Origin: Tetrapyrgos nigripes
Lineage: Eukaryota; Basidiomycota; Agaricomycetes; Agaricales; Campanellaceae
Reading direction: 5' to 3'
Assembly (NCBI GenBank): GCA_013368315.1
Contig: JAACJM010000073.1
Span: 1 to 64,000 of the forward strand
DNA: 64,000 nt
Part shown: one piece after another, positions 10,378 to 21,911 of the stretch
How positions within the stretch are numbered: position 1 is the first letter of the stretch
Layout: each line of letters starts with the position of its first letter
The notes under the pieces: generated by a model
Told to the model about the DNA's origin: nothing
Database searches by the model: none
What the model saw: only the letters and a program-made list of their open reading frames with translations
Made by a program: the position numbers and the translations under genes

Positions 10378-13300
10378 ATGTTATCACAAGCATCCAATTT
10401 CAGTATCCATAGCTCAACCCTCAACAATGTGGGAAGAGACATGATTACTACAACTAACAATTATTACAGTAAGTACTTTGAGACTGATCTATGATATTTG
10501 ATTCAGTGCTTCTATAGATGCTGAAAGTCTTGAGGCCACTCTGAGAGAAAAGCTCACACCAATCATCAATCATGTTCAAAAGAAGGACACATGCATGGAA
10601 GGGACTAGAATACAAGTGTTGAATGATCTTTGTGAATGGGTGGTAAACCCAGACAGCAAGATAGCGTGGGTTTTTGGCATTGCTGGCACTGGAAAAAGTG
10701 CTATTGCAGTGTCAGTTGCGGAGAGGTTCAGAGAAATCAATGATAAACTTAAGTTGGCATTGACATTTCATTGTGTCAAGGGACAAGAGACCAGCAGCAC
10801 ATCATTATTGGCACCCACAATGTGCTACCATCTGGCAAAAGTATTTGGAGGCTATGGAAGAAGCCTAGCCCAGAAGTTTGAGCAGGAGCCTTCTTTGAAT
10901 GCTGCAGGATTACCTCTTAAACACCAATTTGCTGCATTTCTCAATCCAGTTCTTCTACCTGCAGAGACAGATAGGCATGTTGCTATTATAATTGATGGTT
11001 TGGATGAATGGGGAGGCCAAGAGCAGCAGGACATTCTAATTGAGTTGCTTATTGCACTCTCATTGCAACTGAAATGGCTTAGAATAGTCATTACAAGCCG
11101 CCCACAGGTTAAAGTACGGTATGCAAGAGATGCAGAGATTGCAGTGAGATCATTTGATCTCATGGAACAATACCATGCAAGTGAGGATATACGACAGGTG
11201 CTTAGGTCCAAATTGATGAAGCTGGGAGCATGGGAGGATATTGAACCTCATGTTGAAACTCTAACAGAGAAAGCAGCTGGTCTTTTCATCTGGGCTATGA
11301 CAGCTTCAAAATTCATTGAGAATGGAAAAGATGAAGTGGGTAATTTGGAAATTATCCTTGCTCTTAGAAAATCAAATGATCAAGGAAACCATAATGTCCA
11401 TGCAGAATTATATGCTTTGTACAAGACAATTTTGGAGGAGTCATTCAAAGATTCTCAAGACCAAGAATTTTTCAGGAAGGTTATAGGGGTACTATTGGTT
11501 GTGATGGAGCCAATTTCACCTTCTGTCCTAAGCAAACTTGTGGAATCAGGCCTATCACCCAAGATCGTGCAGAAAGTGCTTCATCCACTTCAAGCATTAT
11601 TATATGAAGTGAATGGGAAGCTGTACTATCATCTATCATTTGCAGATTTCATAACCTCCACTATAGCTCCAGTTGGCTTTTGTCTACACCTATTGGAGTA
11701 TCATGGTCCACTTGTCAATCGCTGCATGAGCATTCTAATGGAGGAACTAAGATTTAATATCTGTGATTTGAAAACTTCAGTAGTAAAGAATGCACAAATT
11801 GCATCATTGGCTGATGATATCAAGTTAAAGGTCTCTGCTCAGTTGCAGTTTAGCTGTGTTTTCTGGACTCATCACTTGAAAAAGGCTGAAACTCTTGCTC
11901 CTGAAATCCTGGAGAATATAAACATATTCATATCTGGAAAATGGTCAATATACTGGATTGAATGTATGAGTTTGTTGGGTAAAGTGTATGAATTGAAAGG
12001 CAACATGTCAAGTATAGAGTTATGGGCAAACAAGATGAAGGTAAGAACAAGTTTATGGATCAGGACAAGTAAATATTAAGATATGATTATGCAGATTTAC
12101 CAAATTGAAGCATTTGCTGATCAAGCTAGGAAATTGTTGGACAACTTTGCAGTACCATTGAATGAATCAACTGCCCACTTGTATATATCAGCATTGCCAA
12201 TGCTACAATCACATTTCGCTCAGGTCAAAATCTCATTGAGTGCAGGGCAACCAGAACATATCCAACAAAAGAAGCGAAAGTCCATAACAAAGGTGATAAA
12301 AAACGCAATGTCAAAAGTCATGTCTCCAATATCATCCAAAAAGCATTGGCAAAGCCATGCCAAGGAGACAGTACCAGAATCAATTCAACAGAGTGGGACA
12401 GGACTGCTTGGAAACACCAATTGGTTAGATTTAATAGGGAAGTACTTGAAAAAAGGAGTGAATATTGGAAATTTCCTGCTGGATGCTCAGTTGCTGACGA
12501 TTAATGCTAAGTCAAGAGTGCAACAGGTGGCATATTCCCCTGATGGAAGGCATGTGGCCTCTGGATCTGATGACAGGACAGTAAGGATCTGGGACACTCA
12601 GACTGGCCAGCAAGTGGGTCAGCCTCTGGAAGGCCACACTAGTCGGATCTGGTCAGTGGCATACTCTCCAGATGGAAGGCATGTGGCCTCTGGATCCTCA
12701 GACAGGACAGTAAGGATCTGGGACACTCAGACTGGCCAGCAAGTGGGTCAGCCTCTGGAAGGCCACACTAGTTGGATCTCGTCAGTGGCATACTCTCCAG
12801 ATGGAAGGCATGTGGCCTCTGGATCTGAAGACAGGACAGTAAGGATCTGGGACACTCAGACTGGCCAGCAAGTGGGTCAGCTTCTGGAAGGCCACACTAG
12901 TTGGATCCGGTCAGTGGCATACTCTCCAGATGGAAGGCATGTGGCCTCTGGATCTGAAGACAGGACAGTAAGGATCTGGGACACTCAGACTGGCCAGCAA
13001 GTGGGTCAGCCTCTGGAAGGCCACACTAGTTGGATCTGGTCAGTGGCATACTCTCCAGATGGAAGGCATGTGGCCTCTGGATCTGAAGACAGGACAGTAA
13101 GGATCTGGGACACTCAGACTGGCCAGAAAGTGGGTCAGCTTCTGGAAGGCCACACTAGGGGGATCCGGTCAGTGGCATACTCTCCAGATGGAAGGCATGT
13201 GGCCTCTGGATCCTCAGACAGGACAGTAAGGATCTGGGACACTCAGACTGGCCAGCAAGTGGGTCAGCCTCTGGAAGGCCACACTAGTTGGATCTGGTCA

Positions 13301-14461
13301 GTGGCATACTCTCCAGATGGAAGGCATGTGGCCTCTGGATCTGAAGACAGGACAGTAAGGATCTGGGACACTCAGACTGGCCAGCAAGTGGGTCAGCCTC
13401 TGGAAGGCCACACTAGTCAGATCTTGTCAGTGGCATACTCTCCAGATGGAAGGCATGTGGCCTCTGGATCCTCAGACAGGACAGTAAGGATCTGGGACAC
13501 TCAGACTGGCCAGCAAGTGGGTCAGCCTCTGGAAGGCCACACTAGTCGGATCTGGTCAGTGGCATACTCTCCAGATGGAAGGCATGTGGCCTCTGGATCT
13601 GAAGACAGGACAGTAAGGATCTGGGACACTCAGACTGGCCAGCAAGTGGGTCAGCCTCTGGAAGGCCACACTAGTCGGATCTCGTCAGTGGCATACTCTC
13701 CAGATGGAAGGCATGTGGCCTCTGGATCTGAAGACAGGACAGTAAGGATCTGGGACACTCAGACTGGCCAGCAAGTGGGTCAGCCTCTGGAAGGCCACAC
13801 TAGTTGGATCTGGTCAGTGGCATACTCTCCAGATGGAAGGCATGTGGCCTCTGGATCCTCAGACAGGACAGTAAGGATCTGGGACACTCAGACTGGCCAG
13901 CAAGTGGGTCAGCCTCTGGAAGGCCACACTAGTTGGATCCGGTCAGTGGCATACTCTCCAGATGCAAGGCATGTGGCCTCTGGATCTGAAGACAGGACAG
14001 TAAGGATCTGGGACACTCAGACTGCCCAGCAAGTGGGTCAGCCTCTGGAAGGCCACACTCATTGGATCTCGTCAGTGGCATACTCTCCAGATGGAAGACA
14101 TGTGGCCTCTGGACCTGAAGGAAGACACATAGCATCTGGATTAGAAGACAAGACTGTTCAAAGCTCAGATACCAGTATTGAACCAACATGTGCTCACACA
14201 TCTGAAGGCTTGGTTCAATCCTATGCTCACTCTCCCAAGAATGAATCATGCTTTGTTGATGATGATGGATGGTTGCATACTCCAGGGCCCAATTCAAAAC
14301 TTATCCTTTGGCTACCTCCCAATATCAGAGGTGGATTTGCTGACCACAGACAAGTACTCACCATTCCACCTAATGCTGACAATTTTGCTGTCAAAGTTAA
14401 TTGGGACAACTTTATTTATGGAAAGGATTGGACCTCCGTTTGGGAACACAATAAAAGTTGA
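10378..14461 (+). CDS. NACHT-WD40 STAND protein
   Basis: A signal-transducing NTPase with a beta-propeller sensor. In fungi such proteins act in heterokaryon incompatibility and self/non-self or immune-type recognition. The model has three exons (10378-10468, 10518-12040, 12095-14461), the joins keep frame, and it predicts about 1326 residues. A short Asn/Thr-rich N-terminus has no recognisable effector domain. NACHT follows with Walker A GIAGTGKS (about residue 65), Walker B IIIDGLDEW and the sensor ITSRP. From about residue 683 there are 12 nearly identical 43-residue WD40 units plus a degenerate 13th. The C-terminal tail (WLPPNIRGG) resembles that of other agaricomycete NACHT-WD proteins. 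The gene is intact and sits among transposons. The start was chosen as the first ATG that keeps the N-terminal exon in frame. Confidence 0.88.
12527..14074 (+). repeat. 12 x 129-bp WD40-coding tandem array
   Basis: Twelve exact-length 129-bp units (43 codons each) encode WD40 blades. Variation is concentrated at unit residues 15 (D/S/E), 33 (P/L), 40 (W/R/Q/G) and 42 (W/S/R/L). The rest is almost invariant at the DNA level, which indicates recent expansion or gene conversion. A partial 13th unit starts at 14075 and degenerates quickly. Confidence 0.95.
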
Positions 14462-15168
14462 TATATAGCAGATTGAATCTATTTTGGAGATATTCCATCC
14501 TAATGCATTTTTCTTCTGCACTTGTACATTAGCACCTATGTGACCTTTTCATGAAAGTTTTCATCATATCAAAAAAACCTTCTAAAAATCTAGTTACTAC
14601 ATATGAAATGTACTTTTGTTTGCTGAAAATCCTCCCCAAATATACACACTGATTTATTTTAGTGATACTTTTATGAGTTCATGCAGAATGGAATTGCCAT
14701 AGATCTAAAGTCTATCAGGTATTTTTTTCCACTAACCACTGAATAATCATGCAGCAGGCCTAAGCATATGTATGAATCAGAGATCTCAAGGCATATGTCT
14801 TGCAAAGTTCGTTCACAAACTTCCATTTTGTCATGAACAGTTGCATTCCTTTGTCCTCCTCCACCTTCTGATAGCACTGGAGTTAAGGCATTCCAGATCC
14901 ATCCATAGAGTTGTTCATTACTGATAGCAACCATATGCATCACATCATCACATCATCATTTCATCACCATCCTCTTCTTTTCTTCTCTAACTACATCTAT
15001 CAAACCTTATACATCCAATCCCTGTCTGGAAAACAGCCTTATGCCACCATCATTCTATTTTCACAAACTCTTATAATCATATAAGCCTGTAAATACTGTA
15101 GCTGACTCCTTAGTTCCTTCACTTTGTCTCTACTCTGTCCCATGTTGTCTTACTGACATTTATTTCAG
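14462..15168. other. Spacer between NACHT-WD40 gene and Plavaka-like relic
   Basis: No supported gene. It contains an imperfect CATCAT microsatellite-like stretch near 14936-14970. The 3' end may hold introns of the transposase relic, since an acceptor TTTCAG sits at 15163-15168. Confidence 0.45.
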
Positions 15169-17371
15169 AACACCTTCTCAGACTGTTTTGCCAAGTTTGG
15201 CGTCAGCTCTTATGAAATGTTTGTTTCTGACGTACTTCATGAACTGGAACTAGGAATGTGGAAGTCCCTCCTTACCCACCTCATTCACATTCTCATTGCA
15301 TATGGCCATGATACTGTCCAAGAACTGGACACAAGGTGGGTATCTTTCTTTTTGTCTCCTGGGCTTTTTGCTAATCTTTTAGTAGATATCAAGTGGTTCC
15401 GACATTTGGATGTTTCACAATACGCAAATTTCAAAACAATGTATCTGCAATGAAACAACTTGCAGCCAGAGATTTTGAAGATATGCTTCAGGTACTAAGA
15501 TTGCATGCTATCCTGGTTTTTCATGCTCATATACTTGACAGGTTGCAATACCTGTGTTTGATGGACTTGTGGAGCCAGATAATCCCCAAATTCTAGATTG
15601 TCTCTTTGACCTTGCAGTGTTCCATTGTCTGGCCAAATTCCGAATTCATTCTGACATTTCTCTCCAAATGCTTGACGATACCATCACCACCCTTGGCAAC
15701 TCCATGTGGACCTTTGAGGAGAAGGTTTGCGGAAAGTACAAAACCAAGGAATTACCAAAGGAAACAGCTGCTAGGGGTAGGCGAAAAGCAAAGAAGGATG
15801 CTAAGAAGGGTAACAGAAAGGGTAAACAGAAGGAAACTCAGGCTGTTACTAAGGGAAAGGCCTTCAGCCTTTCAACTTACAAGTTTCACACTATTGGTCA
15901 CTACCCCTGGTTTATTTACCATTATGGGACCACGGATAACTATAACACTCAGATAGTATGTTTTTTCTTCTTTTTTTGCTCTCTACTTATACTCATGTTG
16001 GTTCTAGGGGGAATTGGAACATTGACGCATTAAACAATTCTACTCCTGTACAAATAGAGTCTTCAAGTTTGTTCGTCAAGTTACCCACCACGAGCATTGA
16101 AAATGCCTGATTGAAGCAACTAAAGCCCAGCATGTATCCTCAACTACGAAAAAGCCTGACCCATCTCACATTGTTCCTTTTGCCCATTCTGACCCTTTGC
16201 GGCTATCCCACCCAAAAGAACCATACACCATTTCAGAGGATACTTCCAACTGGAAAAACATTATAGTTTGGATGAATGAGAATGACAATGATCCAGCAAT
16301 GAAGGTGACTTCTCTTTCTTTATCCTACTTCTCCAAAGTCTCATTCTGTTATCTCATTCTGTTTAGGACTTTTATGCCAACTTGAAAGCCCACCTCTACT
16401 CTAGGCTGGTCCCTGGCAACAAATCCCAGTCTGACGTAACCCTTCAAGAGCGAGGGTCTGTACATGTCCAAAACCATAGGCTCTTCTCCCACAAAGTTTT
16501 AAGGGTTAACTACACCACCTACGACATGCGCTGCAGCCAGGATTCCATCAATCCCCGAACCAATGGTGATGTTATGCTCTGTTCATCTGATGATGACTCC
16601 TATTGGTATGTGCGTGTTATCGGTATCTTTCATGTTGATGCCAAGTTGGCTGGATCATCTTATAAGCAGATGGATGTTCTATGGGTTAGATGGCTTGCTC
16701 TTGACGATGAGTATGCCTTTGATTTGAAGAAGAAGCGACTTCCCAAAGTTGGCTTTGTGGATGTCTCAGAGGACTTGGCCTTTGATTTTATCGATCCTCA
16801 GGATGTGGTGAGAGCTGTGCACCTTATTCCCACCTTCAGCATGGGTCACACAAAGACAATCATGGGACGATCCAAGTTGGCTTGAAGGGCTTCTGATAAG
16901 GACGAGGATTGGTGGAGATATGATGTTAGAATGTGCATTTTCATTTTTTGTTGGCATAGTTTTCTTACTCATAGTACAATCAGTTTTTCTGACAGAGACA
17001 TGTTTGCTAGGTTTGTGCCAGAGATTGGTCTTGGGCATCAACTGCCAAAGGCACCTCCCTGTCCAAACGGTGTAGTACCTGAGGGTGACTGGGTTGATGA
17101 CAACTCGGAGGACATACTACTGATTCCAGTTGCTCCAGAGAATCCTCTTGGAGCCTCATGTGAACAGGAGGAGGTTGAAGAAGCAGTGAACGAGGATGAA
17201 GTAGCTGATTACAGATATACTCACAATGAGGATAGGGAGGAGGATGAGCAAGAGGATGGAGAAGAAGAAGAGGATTGTCAAGGTGAGGAAGAACTAGGGC
17301 CAGAAGATGGTGAGGAACCTGTCAATCATGATGTGGATATGTATGAGATAGAGGGATATGCACTTATGTAG
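15169..17371 (+). pseudogene. Plavaka/CACTA-like transposase, C-terminal part
   Basis: This is the C-terminal half of a transposase family common in Agaricomycetes. It opens with SDVLHELELGMWKSLLTHLI and continues through QLAARDFEDMLQ, IPVFDGLVEPDNPQILDCLF, LSTYKFHTIGHY and RDMFARF, ending in an acidic Glu/Asp-rich tail. Introns can be placed near 15340-15386, 15492-15541, 15957-16008 and 16304-16365. Three in-frame TGA codons break it (16023-16025, near 16098, and 16882-16884). They fall where Arg is usual in the family as I know it. The N-terminal half is missing or unrecognisable upstream. The name Plavaka is my best guess; a related KDZ/CACTA class is possible. Confidence 0.65.
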
Positions 17372-18480
17372 TACTAGGTTCTGTATTTTACTAGAATTGG
17401 TGATATAGGCTTTACAATTGGTAGTTTCACGCTACCTTGATAAATCATATAAGACCTTGACTACATATCAAATGATCGCGATGCCTTGATAAGAGACTAA
17501 AGTCTAGAGGTATCTTGAAAATGATGGTAACCTAAGATAACCTTGGGAAGACACATAAATCCTTGATAACCTTGTCAAAGTCAGCAATTCTTTACAAACC
17601 GAATGGAATTATGAACCTTGAAAATGCCTTAAACTCTTTTGAACCTTTAAATGTTCCAAAAGAATTTTCTCATGGCTTAACAATTGGGGAACCTTTTTCA
17701 AGGTCCCAAAAGGCTTTTTGTATCTTTATAGTATCTTATTATGATTTATTCATGAGTAAATCATTATTGATAAGGTCAAGACTCAAAACGCCCTTAAAGA
17801 AGACTGGACTTTTGCTGATGTAGTTCTCCCTGTTGAACTTTGCATTGTTCTGTCATGATATCTATATTTGGTACTATTTATTTCTTCTTATCTCCATATC
17901 CTCAGATCTTTACACCATATGACTCTTGTTCCACATGCTACGCACTGGACCTTTCATTTCTCCAATACAGCTTCGATACAGCTTCTTGACAGCTTCCCTT
18001 ACAGCTTTCTTTACAGCTTTCCTTACAGCCTCCCTTACAGCTTTACTTTTACATATATAAACCCTATCCTGACACCTGGTTCCCCATCTCGACCTCTTCG
18101 TTGTTGGGACTAGGTGTGTATTTCCCTTTTCATTACTTCTTTCACCTTTACTGATGGACACTGTAGTTCCAGTACTTACTGCTGTCTGTTAGGTATTTAA
18201 TACATTCTTCGTCGTTGGGACCAGTTCCAGTACTTACTGCTGTCTGTTAGTCGAGTCAAGCCTGTAGCTCCTTGTTATCGCTATCTAAGCGCTCGCCTCT
18301 TTGTGACATGTTCTGGAGTTCCTGGGGTTACCAATTGGGTTGACAGCAATACTTGAGATTGTCTGGGTATCAGCGGTATCAGGTGTCAAAATGGGGGGGT
18401 ATATGGAGGGGTTAATGTTTGTCATAGTATTATGTGGTCTGTGAGTCAATTACTTGTGTATAAATGTGCGCAGTGTCTAG
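17372..18480. other. AT-rich region with short tandem repeats, possible LTR remnant
   Basis: No gene was seen. It holds several CCTTGATAA-type motifs (17434-17570) and an 11-12-bp tandem run of TTACAGC plus pyrimidines (about 17973-18046). A TATATAA is near 18053. A 28-bp perfect direct repeat beginning AGTTCCAGTACTTACTGC lies at 18165-18192 and 18223-18250. The order TATA, then pyrimidine-rich, then repeats could be an LTR promoter, but no paired LTR or duplicated target was found. Confidence 0.4.
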
Positions 18481-18500
18481 GGCACGGGGCCCATAACCTG

Positions 18501-18726
18501 TAAGAATAGAGTACTTGTTAGTACAAAATGTACAGTACATTTCGTACTCAGGATTCACACAAGTATAGTGGGAACGACTCTGTTAAGAATACTACAGTAC
18601 CTATAAGAATAGAGTACTTGTTAGTACGAAATGTACTGTAGTAAATAGATATGTATTAGTATAAATATAATGAGATATCAATGGTATACACACCTCAGGG
18701 TTTACACAAGTATAGTGGGAACAACT
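18501..18726 (+). repeat. Interleaved A-B-A-B direct repeats
   Basis: Block A starts TAAGAATAGAGTACTTGTTA and lies at 18501-18531 and 18604-18637. Block B starts with a CAGG plus TTyACACAAG segment and ends GTGGGAAC; it lies at 18549-18575 and 18696-18722. Block A contains several GTAC palindromes. No coding function is evident. Confidence 0.6.
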
Positions 18727-19429
18727 GAGGTGTACTATCGTAGGGCGAATGGTATATGTGAGGCGGGTAATATGGTGCAGATCAACTAAGTAAGGGGGAA
18801 TGAAGTAGGAATGAAAAGAACAAGAAAGATAACGGGTATACTATACTTGGCAAAGCCCCTATCTAGGGAGTCACTTCTCTAACAACAACCCTAATATCAT
18901 ATAACTACAGCTTGAAGCGAGCAAAGAGGTACGCATATCCAACAAAAAGCAAATCACCATACAGTCACACTATATCCCAGGCTTACTGTGCAAGTCATGA
19001 TCAAGATGATTGGTAGAAGTTCTGTCTGAACCCAGTTTGGCTTTCCATGAGTCGATGGTTAAAGCACTGGTGTGATCCATGTCCACTTCAGTGTCAGTGG
19101 ATGACTCCCAGCGAAAACGCCGTATATCCATGACAAATCAAATCGTATGAAATCGTGAAAGTGTAAGTGATTATACCAGAATCACCAAAAATGAGAATAC
19201 ATCGATGTCAATAGATGTGTCACGCAGCAGTCGTCGCGCAGCATCGTTTCATATCCTACTGTATCTATTTAGCTAGACATCCATGATCCTGTCATAGATC
19301 TCATCGAGAACATATGTGAATGGATAGGAATACATGTATTTTTCGTATCTCTAATCAAAATGAAAATATACGAATACATGTACAATGTAACCATATCTAT
19401 TCTCGCATACCCCCTCCCTCCCCCCTCAA
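18727..19429. other. Spacer, no gene supported
   Basis: Nothing convincing was found in either strand. A short fragment repeated in opposite orientation (ATTTTCATTTTG / CAAAATGAAAAT type) and a C-rich stretch (19410-19427) are present just beyond the 3' end of the minus-strand transposon gene. Confidence 0.35.
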
Positions 19430-21814
19430 TTATCTGCCACCCTTCTTTGTGGCCTTTGCAGCTGAAGAGGCCGCTTCCCACTCCTGTACAGAAATGAGCA
19501 TGTAATAGATAGACTGAAAAACAAGAACATGTCACCTCAGCAGTAGATGTACCTTCAATAGTGTCCCAGTACTCACTGAATTCACCAGTTGTAGCCTTTG
19601 GATGATCCTTCTTGTATTGTATTGCACATAGATTCCTACATAGATGAATGAGTGTAAGTAAACAGGTGGAAAAAGTTGTTACTTGCCTTGCTGAATCTGT
19701 CAAGAACATTGTCACTTAGCAATTAACCACCCAAGTCACACGATGAACAAGATAGATTGACAAGATACAATGAGGCAAGAGAGATATAGAGAAATAGTGA
19801 AGACGAGAGAAGAACGAGTAGCTGACTATGCTCAACACTGCACTGTACTGAGAGCGGAGTGGAGACGAAGTGAACAGACTAAAGAACTAACTACAAACCC
19901 CTTGGTATATATATGAAAGAAGTGAATTGAGAATAAGTGAATAGGTGAGAATGTCCATGGAGATAGGAATTGGAGATAGGAATTGGAGGAGATAAATGAT
20001 GTACATGTCAGATCAAGTGATGGTAACCGTAGACAAGGAAGATGATGATGAGAGTATGAAAGAAATGAATAGTAGTCCATGGAGTTAAGAAATGAATAGG
20101 GAGAGGTGGATAGAGCAGCAATTCATGACAGAGTCTGACTTCCCCAGCTTGAGACTTTGCTCTGGATTTTGCAGGAGGCACAGAGATAGTAGCTGTGGGG
20201 GTAGGGGCTGGGGAATCTTCGTGACTTGCTGCTGAGAGGGTTTGAGGATGGTTGGACTCAGGAGTGGACGTCACTTTTGTAGTTTGACTGGGTACATCAC
20301 GATTCTTGTTACCAGATGTGGTGGGAGCCTCTTCTCCAGGCAGAGTAATCTGTTGAAGAGATACTCAGGAGAGGTTGCAGAAAAACAATATACAACGCAC
20401 CTCAGCCTCTGTGTGTCTTTCCGCTCCCTGCCATTCATTTTCTTCAATATTTCCAGCAGTATCCAATCCAGCTAAGTGATTTTGCATGCCCGAATTGCCA
20501 GAGGTTGTCGTATCTGTGGTTGTATGGGAGGTTACATCGACAGGCTCAACCGAACTCCTGAAGCCAAGCTTTGTCAGATTGAGCATCAGAAACATTTCAA
20601 ATGAAGCTTACAACGGGTTTACAACCTGTAGAGACAGGAGAGAGAATGGGAGAGTAATGAGACAGTATTGCAGTGAGAGTAGTTGATGGACATACTGTAA
20701 ATTTTCTGGCCTTCTTCACAATTGGAGCTGCATCACCTGATGCATCAGCTTCATCTGGTTCCTTTCGTTTTGGTTCAACCACTGCGACATCCTCCATCTC
20801 CATCTCCTCATCCTCATCTTCGTCTTTTACTCCTCCATTTCCCTCCTTCTTCCGCCTATTAGACATATAACCAGGATACGTTTCGACTGCCAGCTTGTGA
20901 AGTTTCCAGCCGTCTTCACACAAACAGAACATTGGGTACAGCTTCAGCATATTTGCAGTAAAATCCTGCATGACTGCCTCTGTAGCCTGCTCCCAAGTTG
21001 CAGGGGCTGTTCCTTCCTTGCAATAGCCATTCCAGAGCCTGCACATAGATCGGCACATGGAACCAAGTTCTGACCATCGACAATGCTGCCATCCTCGTTT
21101 TCAATGTAACGGTGAGCCATGTTAATGCCTCTCAATGCACGAGTGTTTCCACGACTCGGCTTGGTGTTGTCTTGTGTTGTAGGCTTTTCTTGTTTTTCCT
21201 TCTCCTGGTAAGCCGTCCACTGCTGTCAAGTCCAGAAATTGACCTTGGGATACTTCTCTTTCAAGTTTACGGGGTCTGTCTGACCAACGCCAGCAGATAT
21301 GCCAGGTGGTTTGTGCTCGGAAGGTGCTGTAAGCGGATATGGATTGGATACAGTAAGGAGCGCAGGTACAGCATTGACGAGAGCCATGTATGTGTTCCTA
21401 TACATAGTGCAATGAGAGACTTTAGCTTTCTAGTTACAGAGTATATCTGGGCTTACTGAAGTGTTTTAAATTTTTCCTCTAGGGCATGTTTTTCTGCTTC
21501 AAGCTCGAGAACCTTCCTTTCAAGGTTTCCATGAGCACTGCATGCCAACTGGGGCCACTGGGCTCGCCAAACCATGATAATCCTGAACGTAAGCCATTGC
21601 CAGCCTGCAATGTCACTTTGGGAGTATTGACACGACTCTAGAAATCGAATGGTAAGTTTTTTTTTTGAGTTTGACATGAAGTATTACTCACGAGAAGTCC
21701 ACTCGAGTCAGAACTGGTATCTAGGCCATGGTATCCGTTCTGGTAGGTAAACTCGTAGTTTTCCCTGGACAAAGATGTTGGTGTTGGGGTCTGGAGCAGC
21801 TGGGTGTCCATCAT
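19430..21814 (-). pseudogene. Second gene of CACTA/Tnp2-like unit (coiled-coil, acidic protein)
   Basis: A multi-exon minus-strand gene lies directly downstream of the Tnp2-like transposase. It starts MMDTQLLQTPTPTSLS at 21814. A Lys/Glu-rich coiled-coil exon lies near 21455-21560. A conserved block with VMQDFTANMLKLYPMFCLC follows near 20920-20975. Then come an acidic run with a basic KKARK patch (20700-20830), a Pro/Ser/Thr-rich linker near 20140-20270, and a final domain NLCAIQYKKDHPKAT (19540-19635) ending TKKGGR at 19430. The last introns fit well, including one with a GC donor (19636-19686). Frames between 21060 and 21450 are confused, so it is probably decayed. It may be the TnpA-like partner, which is inferred from position. 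Confidence 0.5.
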
Positions 21815-21911
21815 AGAGATGTACTGGTGTAATTTGATTTTTTTTTCTTCTGCTACATGACAATGTGACTGTCTAGTGTCGTTTGAAATATTGTTATATC
21901 TATTCAGCTAT

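Noticed and set aside
14671..14943. Minus-strand 90-residue frame between the NACHT gene and the Plavaka-like relic
   Set aside because: No recognisable motif, no neighbouring exons that splice to it.
17372..18400. Complete LTR retrotransposon
   Set aside because: TATA and repeats are suggestive, but there is no matching second LTR, no reverse transcriptase frame and no flanking duplication.
18480..18740. CRISPR-like array
   Set aside because: Only two copies each of two blocks, uneven spacing, and a eukaryotic setting.
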